NCBI GenBank assembly: GCA_015232355.1
Contig: JADFZW010000023.1
Span: 24,451-88,450 of the forward strand
Source of the DNA: Oligoflexia bacterium
GTDB taxonomy: Bacteria > Bdellovibrionota > Bacteriovoracia > Bacteriovoracales > Bacteriovoracaceae
Length of the DNA stretch: 64,000 nucleotides
Reading direction: 5' to 3'
Shown: one piece after another, positions 55,611 to 64,000 of the stretch
How positions within the stretch are numbered: position 1 is the stretch's first letter
Layout of the letters: every line of letters begins with the position of its first letter
Program-made: the position numbers and the translations under genes
Notes under the pieces: model-generated
Seen by the model: only the letters and a program-made list of their open reading frames with translations
Database searches by the model: none
Told to the model about the DNA's origin: nothing

Positions 55611-56246
55611 ATGTTAATCTCTTCACTTTCTCAATCAAAAAAAATATTTTCCCTAACATTAACACTCTTTTTTATTCTTTTATCTCTTCTACAAAATAGC
55701 GCATACTCTAGCAATGAAAATTCCATTAAATCCTTAGACAAATCCTCAAGCAAATCTTTAAATGTATTAGAAGAATCTGTAATTGAAGAATATACCGCAA
55801 CTTGTGGATCATATCGCTTTATCAATAAATACCTTCGGCTTGATATGCCACAATTAATTTTTGATAAGATGCTGCTTCCTCTGATGGATAGCGCTCTAGA
55901 AAAAATTACTGCTTACAAAGGCATCGCCTATCGAGGAGCTGAACTTCCATTCGAAGAAGAAAAAGATTTGTTTAGTAAAAAACCTGGTGATTTATACTAC
56001 GACAAGGCTTATCTCTCTTCAAGTAAGAGCGAAAAGGTAGGCAAACGTTATAGTGGTAAAAATGGGGTTCTCTTTATCATAGAAAGTAGTAATGGTGGAG
56101 ATTTGGAAAAAGCAGGACTTGGAAATTCAAATGGAACTGAATTTGAAGTTCTATTTGCAAGAGGAACAAAATTCCTCATTGAATCCATTGATCCCCAAAA
56201 AAAGATAGTGAAAATGATTGAAGTTACCCCTCAACTATCTAAGTAA
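55611..56246 (+). CDS. Exported ADP-ribosyltransferase, R-S-ExE class
   Basis: 211 residues. The signal peptide (about 10-32) ends near NSAYSS. The catalytic set of arginine-type mono-ADP-ribosyltransferases is complete: Arg108 in IAYRGAE, the Ser136-Ser137-Ser138 strand in YLSSSKS, and the biglutamate Glu177-x-Glu179 in NGTEFEVLFARGT. The protein is a single catalytic domain with no binding or translocation domain, so delivery may be to neighbouring cells or the periplasm. It has no adjacent immunity gene on the same strand. The next gene, 188 bases on, is CheV. Confidence 0.8.
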   Translation: MLISSLSQSKKIFSLTLTLFFILLSLLQNSAYSSNENSIKSLDKSSSKSLNVLEESVIEEYTATCGSYRFINKYLRLDMPQLIFDKMLLPLMDSALEKITAYKGIAYRGAELPFEEEKDLFSKKPGDLYYDKAYLSSSKSEKVGKRYSGKNGVLFIIESSNGGDLEKAGLGNSNGTEFEVLFARGTKFLIESIDPQKKIVKMIEVTPQLSK

Positions 56247-56434
56247 TTATTTTATTCACAATTCATTCTCCATTCAGTTTAACCTCTCAATTTTTTCCCC
56301 TCACTCGCCTCTAGAAAATATTGTGATAAAGTAAAAGTATATGAGCAATTACAAATACCAAACTTTTTAACTCGGTAATTGATCAGATAATTATCATCTA
56401 AATAATTATCCTTAAAAAATTACCAAGGGATTTT

Positions 56435-57469
56435 ATGACTAATACAACACAAATTACAAAACAAAATAGTAGTTCTAAAAATTTTTTACAAGAGTTAACC
56501 TCCGGCAATTCTAGAGATAAAATACTCCTAGAAAGTGGTACTAATGAAGTTGAAATGATGGAATTTTTTATCAACAATCAAGTCTTTGCAGTAAACGTTG
56601 CTAAAGTACAATCACTAATACTCTATGATGAAAAACAATTAACTCTTCTAACAGACGCCCCTAAATATTTAAGGGGATTAATTCTCATTAGAGATATCTC
56701 TCTGCCACTTATCGATTTAAATTTCGTTTTAAAAATTGAAGAACGTAACGATATTGCCAGAAGAATAATTATTGTTATGTCTTTTAATAATTTAGTGGTC
56801 GCCATGTTAGTTGATGGAGTGCTAGGAATATCCAGAATAAATTGGAGTAAATTCTCACCCATTAATGAATACAATGCCAACTCTCCTCAAATGTACATAG
56901 GTAACTACATTAGAAATGGAAAAAATATTTTAATCTTAGACTGTGAAAAAATTGTTGCTGAAATATTCCCATCCACCAATATTGAACATGCAGCAACTGT
57001 TAACAACGTAACCACCAAAGATGCACGTTCATATGTAAAAATAATTCATATTGATGATTCCAGTACAGTTCGTAGTTTAATTTCAAAGGTTTTAAAACAA
57101 GCTGGTTACAGTAGCGTAAGCAGTTTTAATAATGGACAAGAGGCATATGATTACTTCAAACGTCTATATGATTATAATGTTAAAAATGACAAAAATATAA
57201 GTGAAAAAATAGATATAATCATTATCGATATTGAAATGCCTCAAATGGATGGTCTCACTCTTTGTCGAAAAATTCGCGACGAATTTGGATGGACTAGTAT
57301 CCCTGTAATCATGTTCTCTTCTCTCATCGATGATCAGATGAAGTTAAAATGTGAATCAGTTGGGGCCACCACTCAAGTATCTAAACCAGAGATTCATACT
57401 CTAATCAGCATTATGGATCGCTTAATGTCTATGCAAAAATTAAAGAATCACGATGGACTTGCGGTATAA
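56435..57469 (+). CDS. cheV: Chemotaxis coupling protein CheV
   Basis: 344 residues: a CheW-like domain at about 40-180 (FFINNQVFAVNVAKVQSLI) and a receiver at 205-335 with IHIDDSSTVRSL and the phospho-Asp in IIIDIEMPQMDG, then the lysine in VSKPE. AAGGGA is 5 bases before the ATG. It links receptors to CheA and adapts through phosphorylation. It is separate from the che operon at 19-24 kb. Confidence 0.92.
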   Translation: MTNTTQITKQNSSSKNFLQELTSGNSRDKILLESGTNEVEMMEFFINNQVFAVNVAKVQSLILYDEKQLTLLTDAPKYLRGLILIRDISLPLIDLNFVLKIEERNDIARRIIIVMSFNNLVVAMLVDGVLGISRINWSKFSPINEYNANSPQMYIGNYIRNGKNILILDCEKIVAEIFPSTNIEHAATVNNVTTKDARSYVKIIHIDDSSTVRSLISKVLKQAGYSSVSSFNNGQEAYDYFKRLYDYNVKNDKNISEKIDIIIIDIEMPQMDGLTLCRKIRDEFGWTSIPVIMFSSLIDDQMKLKCESVGATTQVSKPEIHTLISIMDRLMSMQKLKNHDGLAV

Positions 57470-57489
57470 AATTATTTCTTTCCATGCCC

Positions 57490-58416
57490 TTACTTTACAG
57501 AGCTAAAAGAACTAACCAAATAATCAATTAATAACTTTATTCTCTCTGATCTACTCTTCTCTTGAATATAAACTAAGCTAATTGTATTTTTTAATATCTT
57601 GCCATTGCCTTTGAAGATATGAAAATGATTTCCCTCTTTTTCCATTTTCTTAATGTAATAGTATGGAAGAATACCAACACCAAATCCCTCAATAATCATT
57701 CGCGCAACTCCCTGCACATCCATCATTGCTGAGCGAACGTTACATTTGATATTTATACTCTTATAATGGTGTTTAAACCAAGCGCTTATCATCGGTCCAG
57801 TTTCAGCATAGTCAATATAATCCAAGGATTCAAAAAACTTTTTACTCTCTGTCTGCAACTTTCCACGATCTTGAGCTTGCATATATGCCTTAGATGAACA
57901 AAGACACAATTCCTCGTCAAAGACCTTCACAAATTTTAAAATCTTATCCATTGCTAAATCATCAACTATTGCAAAATCCAACTCTCCTCTAAGCAGAAGA
58001 TCATTCATTTGGGATGCTAAACCATACTGAATCGAATAGGTAATTCCAGGATGCATTTTTCCAAAGTCTACTAACAAAGGAACAATCATACTGTTTCCAA
58101 ATTCTATAGGCATCGCTAGAGAGATATTACCTGATAATACTTTGTCTCCGCCTTTGATTGCAAGCAATGCCTGCTCAATATTATTTAAACTATCAGAACA
58201 CTTTTCATATAAAGTATTCGCTACAGATGTTGGAATCGGTCTCTGTTTAATTCGATCGAAGAGTTGAACATCTAACATCTCCTCTAATACTTTAATATGC
58301 TGACTAACACCCGATTGAGTCATATGTAACTCCTCCGCTGCCTTAGTCATACTTCTAGTTCTATAAACTGATTCAAAGATTCGAATGTGATTTAAATTTA
58401 TATTATCAATTAACAT
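57490..58416 (-). CDS. LysR-family transcriptional regulator
   Basis: 308 residues. The winged helix is at 5-65 (TKAAEELHMTQSGVSQHIK), followed by the periplasmic-binding-like effector domain (VLSGNISLAMPIEFG). The inducer is unknown. It converges with cheV, and the next gene in its own direction is the GmhB-like phosphatase start region, so its target is unclear. Confidence 0.92.
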   Translation of the reverse strand: MLIDNINLNHIRIFESVYRTRSMTKAAEELHMTQSGVSQHIKVLEEMLDVQLFDRIKQRPIPTSVANTLYEKCSDSLNNIEQALLAIKGGDKVLSGNISLAMPIEFGNSMIVPLLVDFGKMHPGITYSIQYGLASQMNDLLLRGELDFAIVDDLAMDKILKFVKVFDEELCLCSSKAYMQAQDRGKLQTESKKFFESLDYIDYAETGPMISAWFKHHYKSINIKCNVRSAMMDVQGVARMIIEGFGVGILPYYYIKKMEKEGNHFHIFKGNGKILKNTISLVYIQEKSRSERIKLLIDYLVSSFSSVK

Positions 58417-58463
58417 AATTTATTTACCCCCTAATTTACCAATCATTTTACTCCATAAACAAT

Positions 58464-59072
58464 TTACTCCATACTATTTAAATATTGTAATAAGAGTTGA
58501 TGATTTGCAAATATTATATTTTTATCTACGCCCTCTAAAGAGTAATTTTGCTGAATAAGAAATGATCTTAACGTCACATCAGCAAATTCTGAAAATTCTG
58601 AAAATTCTGACAACTCTGAAAACTCCGGAATATCAGACTTTTTATCTCCAATCATAATACTCTTATTCAAATCAATTGCAAAATCCTTACATGCTTGCAA
58701 AAACATTCCCGGTTTAGGTTTTCTCCACTCACTCTCCCTCTTATATTGACCAACTCCTTCGGTTGGATGAAATGGACAATAGTACCACTTATCAATATAA
58801 GCACCTTTCGCTTTCAACATCTCATCTATTTTGCTGTTAATCAGCAGCACATCCTCTTCACTACAATAACCTTTGGCCACACCTGCCTGATTGCTGACTA
58901 CAACTACGTAGTAGTCTTGATCACGCTCACGCCCCTTCTCCTTACTCTTGGCCCACTTAATAATTGGTATAATATCATCATAAAGTTCAATCTGCTCTAC
59001 ACTCTTAATATATCCAACATCCTTTATAATCACTCCATCTCTATCAAGAAATAGACATGCTTTCTTTTTCAT
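58464..59072 (-). CDS. GmhB-like HAD-IIIA phosphatase (heptose bisphosphate/histidinol-phosphate class)
   Basis: 202 residues from the ATG at 59072 (AAGGA upstream; 59102 rejected). The catalytic Asp pair is FLDRDGV, motif II is VVSNQAG, and WRKPKPGM and MIGDKKSDI complete the set. YCPFHPTEG retains part of the zinc site, but the second Cys pair is absent (GQYKRESEW), as in zinc-less variants. A tandem repeat gives (Ser-Glu-Phe)n right after the GDKKSD metal motif, a place normally not variable. Likely substrate D-glycero-D-manno-heptose 1,7-bisphosphate; uncertain. Confidence 0.8.
   Translation of the reverse strand: MKKKACLFLDRDGVIIKDVGYIKSVEQIELYDDIIPIIKWAKSKEKGRERDQDYYVVVVSNQAGVAKGYCSEEDVLLINSKIDEMLKAKGAYIDKWYYCPFHPTEGVGQYKRESEWRKPKPGMFLQACKDFAIDLNKSIMIGDKKSDIPEFSELSEFSEFSEFADVTLRSFLIQQNYSLEGVDKNIIFANHQLLLQYLNSME
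58584..58627. repeat. In-frame 9-bp tandem repeat in the HAD phosphatase
   Basis: GAAAATTCT units, four to five copies, encode (Ser-Glu-Phe)n close to the catalytic motif. Confidence 0.85.
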
Positions 59073-59263
59073 AATCTTTTTTCCTTTTCTTATGATCAAC
59101 ATTTAATCAACATTCAACGCACTAAACACATGCACATCCATAAATTAAATATTAAGCATAATACACTTTGGGCATTTATAATATATAACCTTCATGATAG
59201 GATTGTTAAACATTTGCTCCCAGCAGTGCAGAATAATAACTAAAAATAAACATTAATTTAAGA

Positions 59264-60199
59264 ATGAATTTAAAAATATTTGTATTGTTTTCTATCATAA
59301 GTGCTCTATTACTATTCATAATAAATAATCCCATTAATACCTCGAGCAATAATATAAATGCTGCCGATACATCTTTAAAAGATAAAGATAAGGATAAAGA
59401 TAAGGATAGAGATAAGGATAGAGATAATTGCATCACAAACTTAAAATCACTACCTTCAGATTATAATATAGAAAAATTAAAATTCGTATGTTCGCTGGTT
59501 ACTTCACTCCCTTCGTGCAAAAGTAACAAAGGTGAGGCAATTTTTCACTTCGACAAAAAGGGTGAAAGTAAAACTGGATTAAAAATATTGGCATTCTCTC
59601 TCATCCATGGCGATGAACCGGCCAGTGGTAGTGTCACTAGAGCATGGATGGAACGTTTACCTGATATAGCTCCAAGAAATAGTTGGAGAATTATTCCTAT
59701 TGCTAACCCAGACGGGTGGCGCGCGAACACAAGAGGAAATGCAAACGGAGTAGATTTAAATCGTAATTTCCCAAGTAAAAATTGGGAGAAGGAATCTCTT
59801 CGTTATTGGAATAAAGATATGAAAAAAGATCCAAGACGCTATCCTGGTACAAATGCAGCATCGGAATCAGAAACAAAATGTATTATCGATCACATAAAAG
59901 ATTTTAGGCCAGATTTTATTGTGGCCATACATACACCTTTAGGAACACTGGATTTTGATGGACCAAAATTAAAGTATCCTAAATACAAAGATCTTCCTTG
60001 GATTCGACTCGGAAACTATCCAGGAAGTCTTGGTCGTTATATGTGGAAAGATTCTAAAGTTCCAGTATTAACAATTGAATTGAAGGGAGAAAATTCTATT
60101 AAACGAATGAGCGACTTAGATAAACTTCAAGACATCTCCAGCTTAGTAGCAATTATGGCCAACAAACGCTCAATAAAAAATCGTACAACTGACGACTAA
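59264..60199 (+). CDS. Exported M14 metallopeptidase, murein peptide amidase-like
   Basis: 311 residues. Signal peptide or anchor at about 1-34, then a (Lys-Asp/Arg-Asp)n linker. Zinc ligands are in IHGDEPASG (His and Glu) and VAIHTPLG (His). NPDGWRANTRG and VDLNRNFPS bind the substrate carboxylate, and the general base is Glu in TIELKGE. Closest to MpaA-type enzymes acting on gamma-D-Glu-diaminopimelate bonds. An exported location suggests trimming of its own or foreign peptidoglycan. Confidence 0.85.
   Translation: MNLKIFVLFSIISALLLFIINNPINTSSNNINAADTSLKDKDKDKDKDRDKDRDNCITNLKSLPSDYNIEKLKFVCSLVTSLPSCKSNKGEAIFHFDKKGESKTGLKILAFSLIHGDEPASGSVTRAWMERLPDIAPRNSWRIIPIANPDGWRANTRGNANGVDLNRNFPSKNWEKESLRYWNKDMKKDPRRYPGTNAASESETKCIIDHIKDFRPDFIVAIHTPLGTLDFDGPKLKYPKYKDLPWIRLGNYPGSLGRYMWKDSKVPVLTIELKGENSIKRMSDLDKLQDISSLVAIMANKRSIKNRTTDD
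59381..59426. repeat. In-frame 6-bp tandem repeat (GATAAR/GATAGA)n
   Basis: About eight units encode (Asp-Lys/Asp-Arg)n behind the peptidase signal peptide. Confidence 0.85.
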
Positions 60200-60230
60200 C
60201 TAGTAACTAAGGACTAATAACTAAGAACTA

Positions 60231-61460
60231 ATGACTAAAGTTTTACTCCATCCACTAACTGTCAAAGCACTTAAAAATGGTCATCCTCATATAACCAAAG
60301 ATCAATACAGTGATAAATTTCCCTCTAAAGAACGCTTCTTAATTGGAGTTACTGCAAATAATAATCAACCAATATGCTTATTCCTCCATGATCCTCAACA
60401 TAAAAAAATCAAAGGCAGAGTTTGGTCATTTAATAATTTTAACTCTAATTTTAACTCAGAATCATTTTTAGCAGATTTAAGTCAACGAATAGATAAAGCG
60501 ATAGAAAAAAGAATCCTCTTAAATATAAATAAATCCAGAGATAACTTCTACCTTATCTTCGCTGAAGCAGATGAAATTCCTGGTGTATTTGTAACTCATT
60601 TGAATGATCATATCTTCATTCAAATCTATTGCTTCTTCTGGCGAGCATTTGAAAAAGAGCTTATCGATACTTTAAAGAAAAGCTTACAAAACAAACTTAG
60701 CAAATCATTTCATTTTCATCTTCAATATCGAGAGGAAAACAAAGCAAACCATAAAGCAAACCATTCTCCTGCAAGTAACGAATTTCTTGTAACTGAATTT
60801 GAACTTAAATATAAAATTGATCTTAGCAATTTGAAAGATATTGGGCTCTATACTGATATGGCTTCCATTCGTCAAAGAATCATCCCCTATCTGGCGCAAA
60901 CAAAAAATTTACTAAATCTCTATTGCTACACTGGTGCCTTTTCATTATTAGCGCTAAAACAAAACGTAGCACAGGTCACATCAGTTGATCTTTCGGCCAA
61001 ATACTTAAAAATTTTAGAGGAGAATTACAATCTTAACTTTAAAAGTAATTCTAATTCTAATTCTCAAAAGCACATAATAATAAATCAATCAGTAAATCAG
61101 ATGGTTTCTACTGCACTAAATGCACATAAGAAAAATAATCTTCCTTATGATTTTGTAATTATCGATCCACCATCTTGCTCTAATGATAAAAACAAAACTT
61201 CATCGGTAATGCAAATGTATCAAGAGCTACTACCAAAAGTTGTTAAATTAATCGCTGACAAAGGTTATCTCTTAATATTTGTAAATAACCATCACTTAAG
61301 TTTTAAAGAATTTAAAAGCAAAATCAACGCAATCATTGCTAAAACAAATAATAAAGTATTAATTGAAGAATTTAAATTATCACAAGATTGTCCAACTAAA
61401 GAAAGCTATCCAGAAGGGGATTACCTAAAGGGACTTCTATTCCAAATAAGTATCACGTAA
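60231..61460 (+). CDS. RlmI-like class I SAM-dependent RNA methyltransferase
   Basis: 409 residues. The N-terminal part resembles a PUA-type RNA-binding module (HPLTVKALKNGHPHI). The Rossmann domain starts near 215 with LLNLYCYTGAFSLLAL, VTSVDLSAKYL follows, and YDFVIIDPPSCSND is the target-base motif IV. The layout matches 23S rRNA m5C methyltransferases. It has an (Asn-Ser)n run from a 6-bp repeat near residue 270. The start has only a weak ribosome-binding site within a CTAA-rich repeat. Confidence 0.8.
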   Translation: MTKVLLHPLTVKALKNGHPHITKDQYSDKFPSKERFLIGVTANNNQPICLFLHDPQHKKIKGRVWSFNNFNSNFNSESFLADLSQRIDKAIEKRILLNINKSRDNFYLIFAEADEIPGVFVTHLNDHIFIQIYCFFWRAFEKELIDTLKKSLQNKLSKSFHFHLQYREENKANHKANHSPASNEFLVTEFELKYKIDLSNLKDIGLYTDMASIRQRIIPYLAQTKNLLNLYCYTGAFSLLALKQNVAQVTSVDLSAKYLKILEENYNLNFKSNSNSNSQKHIIINQSVNQMVSTALNAHKKNNLPYDFVIIDPPSCSNDKNKTSSVMQMYQELLPKVVKLIADKGYLLIFVNNHHLSFKEFKSKINAIIAKTNNKVLIEEFKLSQDCPTKESYPEGDYLKGLLFQISIT

Positions 61461-61490
61461 AAAGAAGATAAAGATAAGGAGAAAAAATTG

Positions 61491-63845
61491 ATGGAATCAA
61501 CTTTCGATAAAAATGCTATTAACTATTGTACTGATAATACCAGCATTGCTAAATGGCAGATAGAAAATTTACTTAAGCTAATGGTGACCGAAGGATGCTC
61601 TGTACCCTTTGTGGCCCGTTATCGTAAGGAGGCCACTGGCAACTTAGATGAAGTACAAATTAGAGATATCGAAAAATTTTATCAAGAGTATTTGGAGACT
61701 GAAAGTAGAAGAGCATTTATTCTAGATACCTTAAAAAAATTAGAGGTACTTACCCCTGAACTAGAAAGCTCCGTTATGCGCGCAAAAGTAATTAAAGAAT
61801 TAGAAGATCTCTATGCTCCCTATAAGAGCAAGAAAAAAACAAAAGCAATGCTCGCCAAAGAGTTGGGTCTTCTTCCTCTGGCCCAAGAGATAATGAACAC
61901 ACTAAAAAGTATTGATCAGTTACAAAAAGAGTTTGTGCCTACTGAAAAAGTTGCAACCTTTGAGCAAGCACTTGAAGGGGCCATGCATATCATTATTGAG
62001 ACCATCGCTCATCATCCAAAGGTAAAAGATAATTTAAGAAAAGAGTATTGGGATAAGGGAATTCTTGTTTCAACAGTTAAAGATGATGCCACTAAGATTG
62101 AAGATTACTTAAAGTTCAAAGACTTTTTTGATTTCAAAGAGAGTATTAATGCTCTTAAAGATGCTAAGAACACTCATCGATACTTAGCAATTCGCCGTGG
62201 TTTTACTCTGAAAATTTTAAAGATGGAAATTGAATTTGATAAAGATTTAGCATTAAGTATTATCAAAGAGGAATTCTTTGCTGATGAAAAAAAACATGGC
62301 CCAATAAAAAATCTAAAAGCAGCGGCCGAAAAAGCATACTCACTCTATATTCATCCCTCTCTTGATTTAGAGATTAAAACTGACTTAAAAGAGATTGCTG
62401 ATGAAGCAGCAATTAATGTATTTTCTATCAATTTAAAAAATCTCTTACTAGCACCCTATTTAGGGGCCAAAAGTGTAATGGGAGTAGATCCAGGCGTGCG
62501 TACCGGTTGTAAAATTGCAGTAGTAGATGACACTGGAAAATTTCTTGTTGATTTTGTAATATATCCTCATCAACCGCAAAGAGATGTTGAAAACGCTAGA
62601 ATCATGATTGAAAAGACTATCGATCATTTTAAGATACAGCATATTGCAATTGGAAACGGAACTTATGGACGAGAGACTTTGCAATTTTTTGAAGATGAGG
62701 TCAGGCAAGTAAAAGATAAATTAGTAAGTCCTACTCTAGTTTCAGAGGCCGGTGCTTCCGTCTATTCTGCCTCTGATATTGCACGTGAAGAGTTTCCCGA
62801 TAAAGACCCAACTGTTCGCGGGGCCATCTCCATTGCTAGACGTTTTCAAGATCCGCTGGCAGAATTAGTAAAAATTGATCCTAAATCAATTGGTGTTGGT
62901 CAATATCAACACGATGTAAATCAAAACAAATTAAAAAAATCTTTAGAAAATGTAGTGGAGAGTTGTGTGAACTTTGTTGGTGTTGATTTAAATACTGCCT
63001 CCGCCCCACTACTCTCTTACATTGCAGGCGTAGGTCCCAAGCTTGCACAAGCAATAGTTAAGTATCGCCAACAAATTGGTGGATTAAAAAATCGTCAACA
63101 GTTGCTGGAGGTTCCGCGCTTTTCCGCCAAGATCTTTACAGAGTCGGCGGGCTTTTTAAGAATCTATGGAGGAGAAAATCCTCTCGATCAAACATTTGTT
63201 CATCCTGAGCAATACCCTGTTTTAGAGGAGTGGAGTAAAGGCGCTAAACTTAATTTAAAGGAGATGGTGTTAAACAAAGAGACTGATAAAATCTCCCTTC
63301 TTGCAAAAGATAAATCTTTAAGTGAAAAGATTGGTACCTTCACTTTTAGTGACATTGTAAAATCGCTAACTGCTCCCTCTCAAGATCCGCGAACAACATT
63401 TAAATCAGTAGAGTTCAGTCAAAAATTAAGAGAGTTTTCAGACGTTGTAGTTGGCGAATGGTATACTGGAGTAGTTACTAACATTGCAAAGTTTGGAGCA
63501 TTTGTTGATATTGGAATAAAAGAAAATGGATTACTACATATTTCAGAGGTCTCTGATAAATTTATTAATGATGTTTTAGAAGAGATTAAAGTTGGACAAG
63601 AGGTAAAAGTAAAAGTTATTTCTATTGATAAAGAACGAAAACGCATCTCTCTTTCTAGGAAGAGCGACTCTAAAGTTACATATACAAACTCAGGATCAGC
63701 TCACACACACGCCTCTGCGCACGCATCTGCTCGCAACTCTAAATCGCAACACTCATCACATTCGTCACATCAACAACATCATCAACAACAACAGCAATCA
63801 AGCAATAACCCATTTTCAAAATTAAAAAATTGGAAACCTAGCTAA
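61491..63845 (+). CDS. tex: Tex family transcription accessory / RNA-binding protein
   Basis: 784 residues from the ATG at 61491; AAGGAG is 8 bases upstream (a TTG at 61488 is possible). The N-terminal Tex helices are followed by the YqgF-like domain (MGVDPGVRTGCKIAVVDD). Helix-hairpin-helix repeats (YIAGVGPKLAQAIVKYR) and a C-terminal S1 domain (YTGVVTNIAKFGAFVDIGI) complete the family. An unusual His/Gln/Ser-rich tail of about 60 residues follows the S1 domain. Tex acts on transcription and RNA stability. Confidence 0.93.
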   Translation: MESTFDKNAINYCTDNTSIAKWQIENLLKLMVTEGCSVPFVARYRKEATGNLDEVQIRDIEKFYQEYLETESRRAFILDTLKKLEVLTPELESSVMRAKVIKELEDLYAPYKSKKKTKAMLAKELGLLPLAQEIMNTLKSIDQLQKEFVPTEKVATFEQALEGAMHIIIETIAHHPKVKDNLRKEYWDKGILVSTVKDDATKIEDYLKFKDFFDFKESINALKDAKNTHRYLAIRRGFTLKILKMEIEFDKDLALSIIKEEFFADEKKHGPIKNLKAAAEKAYSLYIHPSLDLEIKTDLKEIADEAAINVFSINLKNLLLAPYLGAKSVMGVDPGVRTGCKIAVVDDTGKFLVDFVIYPHQPQRDVENARIMIEKTIDHFKIQHIAIGNGTYGRETLQFFEDEVRQVKDKLVSPTLVSEAGASVYSASDIAREEFPDKDPTVRGAISIARRFQDPLAELVKIDPKSIGVGQYQHDVNQNKLKKSLENVVESCVNFVGVDLNTASAPLLSYIAGVGPKLAQAIVKYRQQIGGLKNRQQLLEVPRFSAKIFTESAGFLRIYGGENPLDQTFVHPEQYPVLEEWSKGAKLNLKEMVLNKETDKISLLAKDKSLSEKIGTFTFSDIVKSLTAPSQDPRTTFKSVEFSQKLREFSDVVVGEWYTGVVTNIAKFGAFVDIGIKENGLLHISEVSDKFINDVLEEIKVGQEVKVKVISIDKERKRISLSRKSDSKVTYTNSGSAHTHASAHASARNSKSQHSSHSSHQQHHQQQQQSSNNPFSKLKNWKPS

Positions 63846-63879
63846 AATTAAGTAGTGAATTTGCCCACCTTTATTGTCA

Positions 63880-64000
63880 CTATCCCGAAAGTGCAGGAAG
63901 CAGATCGCATATCTTGTTCAGAGTTATTGGTGTTGCTAGCATACAAGCTTTGAGGGCCCTAGAAAATAATTTCTTAGGATCATGTCTTCTGTTAAAACGA
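63880..64000 (-). mobile_element. C-terminal end of an IS1595/ISXO2-like transposase (partial)
   Basis: The minus-strand frame from the edge down to the TAG at 63882-63880 reads RFNRRHDPKKLFSRALKAC, then MLATPITLNK and DLLPALSG. The RFNRR segment followed by a Leu-rich helix is typical of the C-terminus of IS1595-family (DDE) transposases. The stretch is less AT-rich than its surroundings. The element continues beyond the window, so intactness cannot be judged. The inter-gene sequence 63846-63879 probably holds its terminal end. Confidence 0.5.

Noticed and set aside
59206..59436. Minus-strand ORF with (Ser-Leu)n
   Set aside because: It is the shadow of the Lys-Asp repeat in the M14 peptidase gene.

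Overview
The window is AT-rich (roughly one third GC by eye), gene-dense and bacterial. It carries Gram-negative features: a lipoprotein, many exported proteins, a LolCDE/MacB-type ABC pair and a murein-peptide amidase-like peptidase. The mix of chemosensory proteins, giant Ser/Thr-kinase/histidine-kinase hybrids, branched-chain acyl-CoA catabolism and exported hydrolases and toxin-like enzymes fits a Bdellovibrionota/Oligoflexia-type or other delta-proteobacteria-like organism. That placement is inference; no rRNA or marker gene is present. No tRNA, rRNA or CRISPR array was seen. Layout: 1-5 kb holds a partial lipoprotein, a gene remnant, an acyl-CoA dehydrogenase and enoyl-CoA hydratase pair, and an exported nucleotide pyrophosphatase-like phosphodiesterase. 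5-11.4 kb holds a membrane sensor stub, a 1131-residue fusion of a glycyl-radical activase to its glycyl-radical enzyme, an AAA ATPase flanked by 24-bp direct repeats with an operator-like array at its promoter, and an exported Cache protein. 11.4-18.8 kb is acyl-CoA metabolism: a methylcrotonyl-CoA carboxylase operon with a split alpha subunit, a terminator, then an archaeal-type HMG-CoA synthase/thiolase/DUF35 trio. 18.9-25.1 kb is a chemosensory operon: CheA, a receiver protein, an Hpt-like/CheX/triple-receiver protein and a BON-like protein, plus a histidine phosphatase. 25.4-31 kb has an exported nuclease, a polytopic membrane protein and an arsR-acr3-arsM arsenic operon. 31-44.1 kb is dominated by two tandem paralogues of about 2060 residues. 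Each joins a Ser/Thr kinase, AAA ATPase, helical-repeat region, GAF, PAS-like segment, CheA-like Hpt and GHKL ATPase, and a START-like protein follows in the operon. 44.4-50 kb has three exported paralogues with amidoligase (glutamine-synthetase-like fold) motifs. 50-64 kb has an ABC exporter pair, a CobD-CobQ fusion and CobU, an exported R-S-ExE ADP-ribosyltransferase, CheV, LysR, a GmhB-like phosphatase, an M14 peptidase, an RlmI-like methyltransferase, Tex and the end of an IS1595-like transposase. Two features run through the whole window. The tetramer GGCC is far commoner than base composition predicts. Coding linkers often carry in-frame 6-, 9- or 12-bp tandem repeats. The strongest candidates for undescribed biology are the exported amidoligase-like trio, the activase-glycyl-radical-enzyme fusion, the Ser/Thr-kinase-CheA hybrids and the repeat-flanked ATPase cassette.
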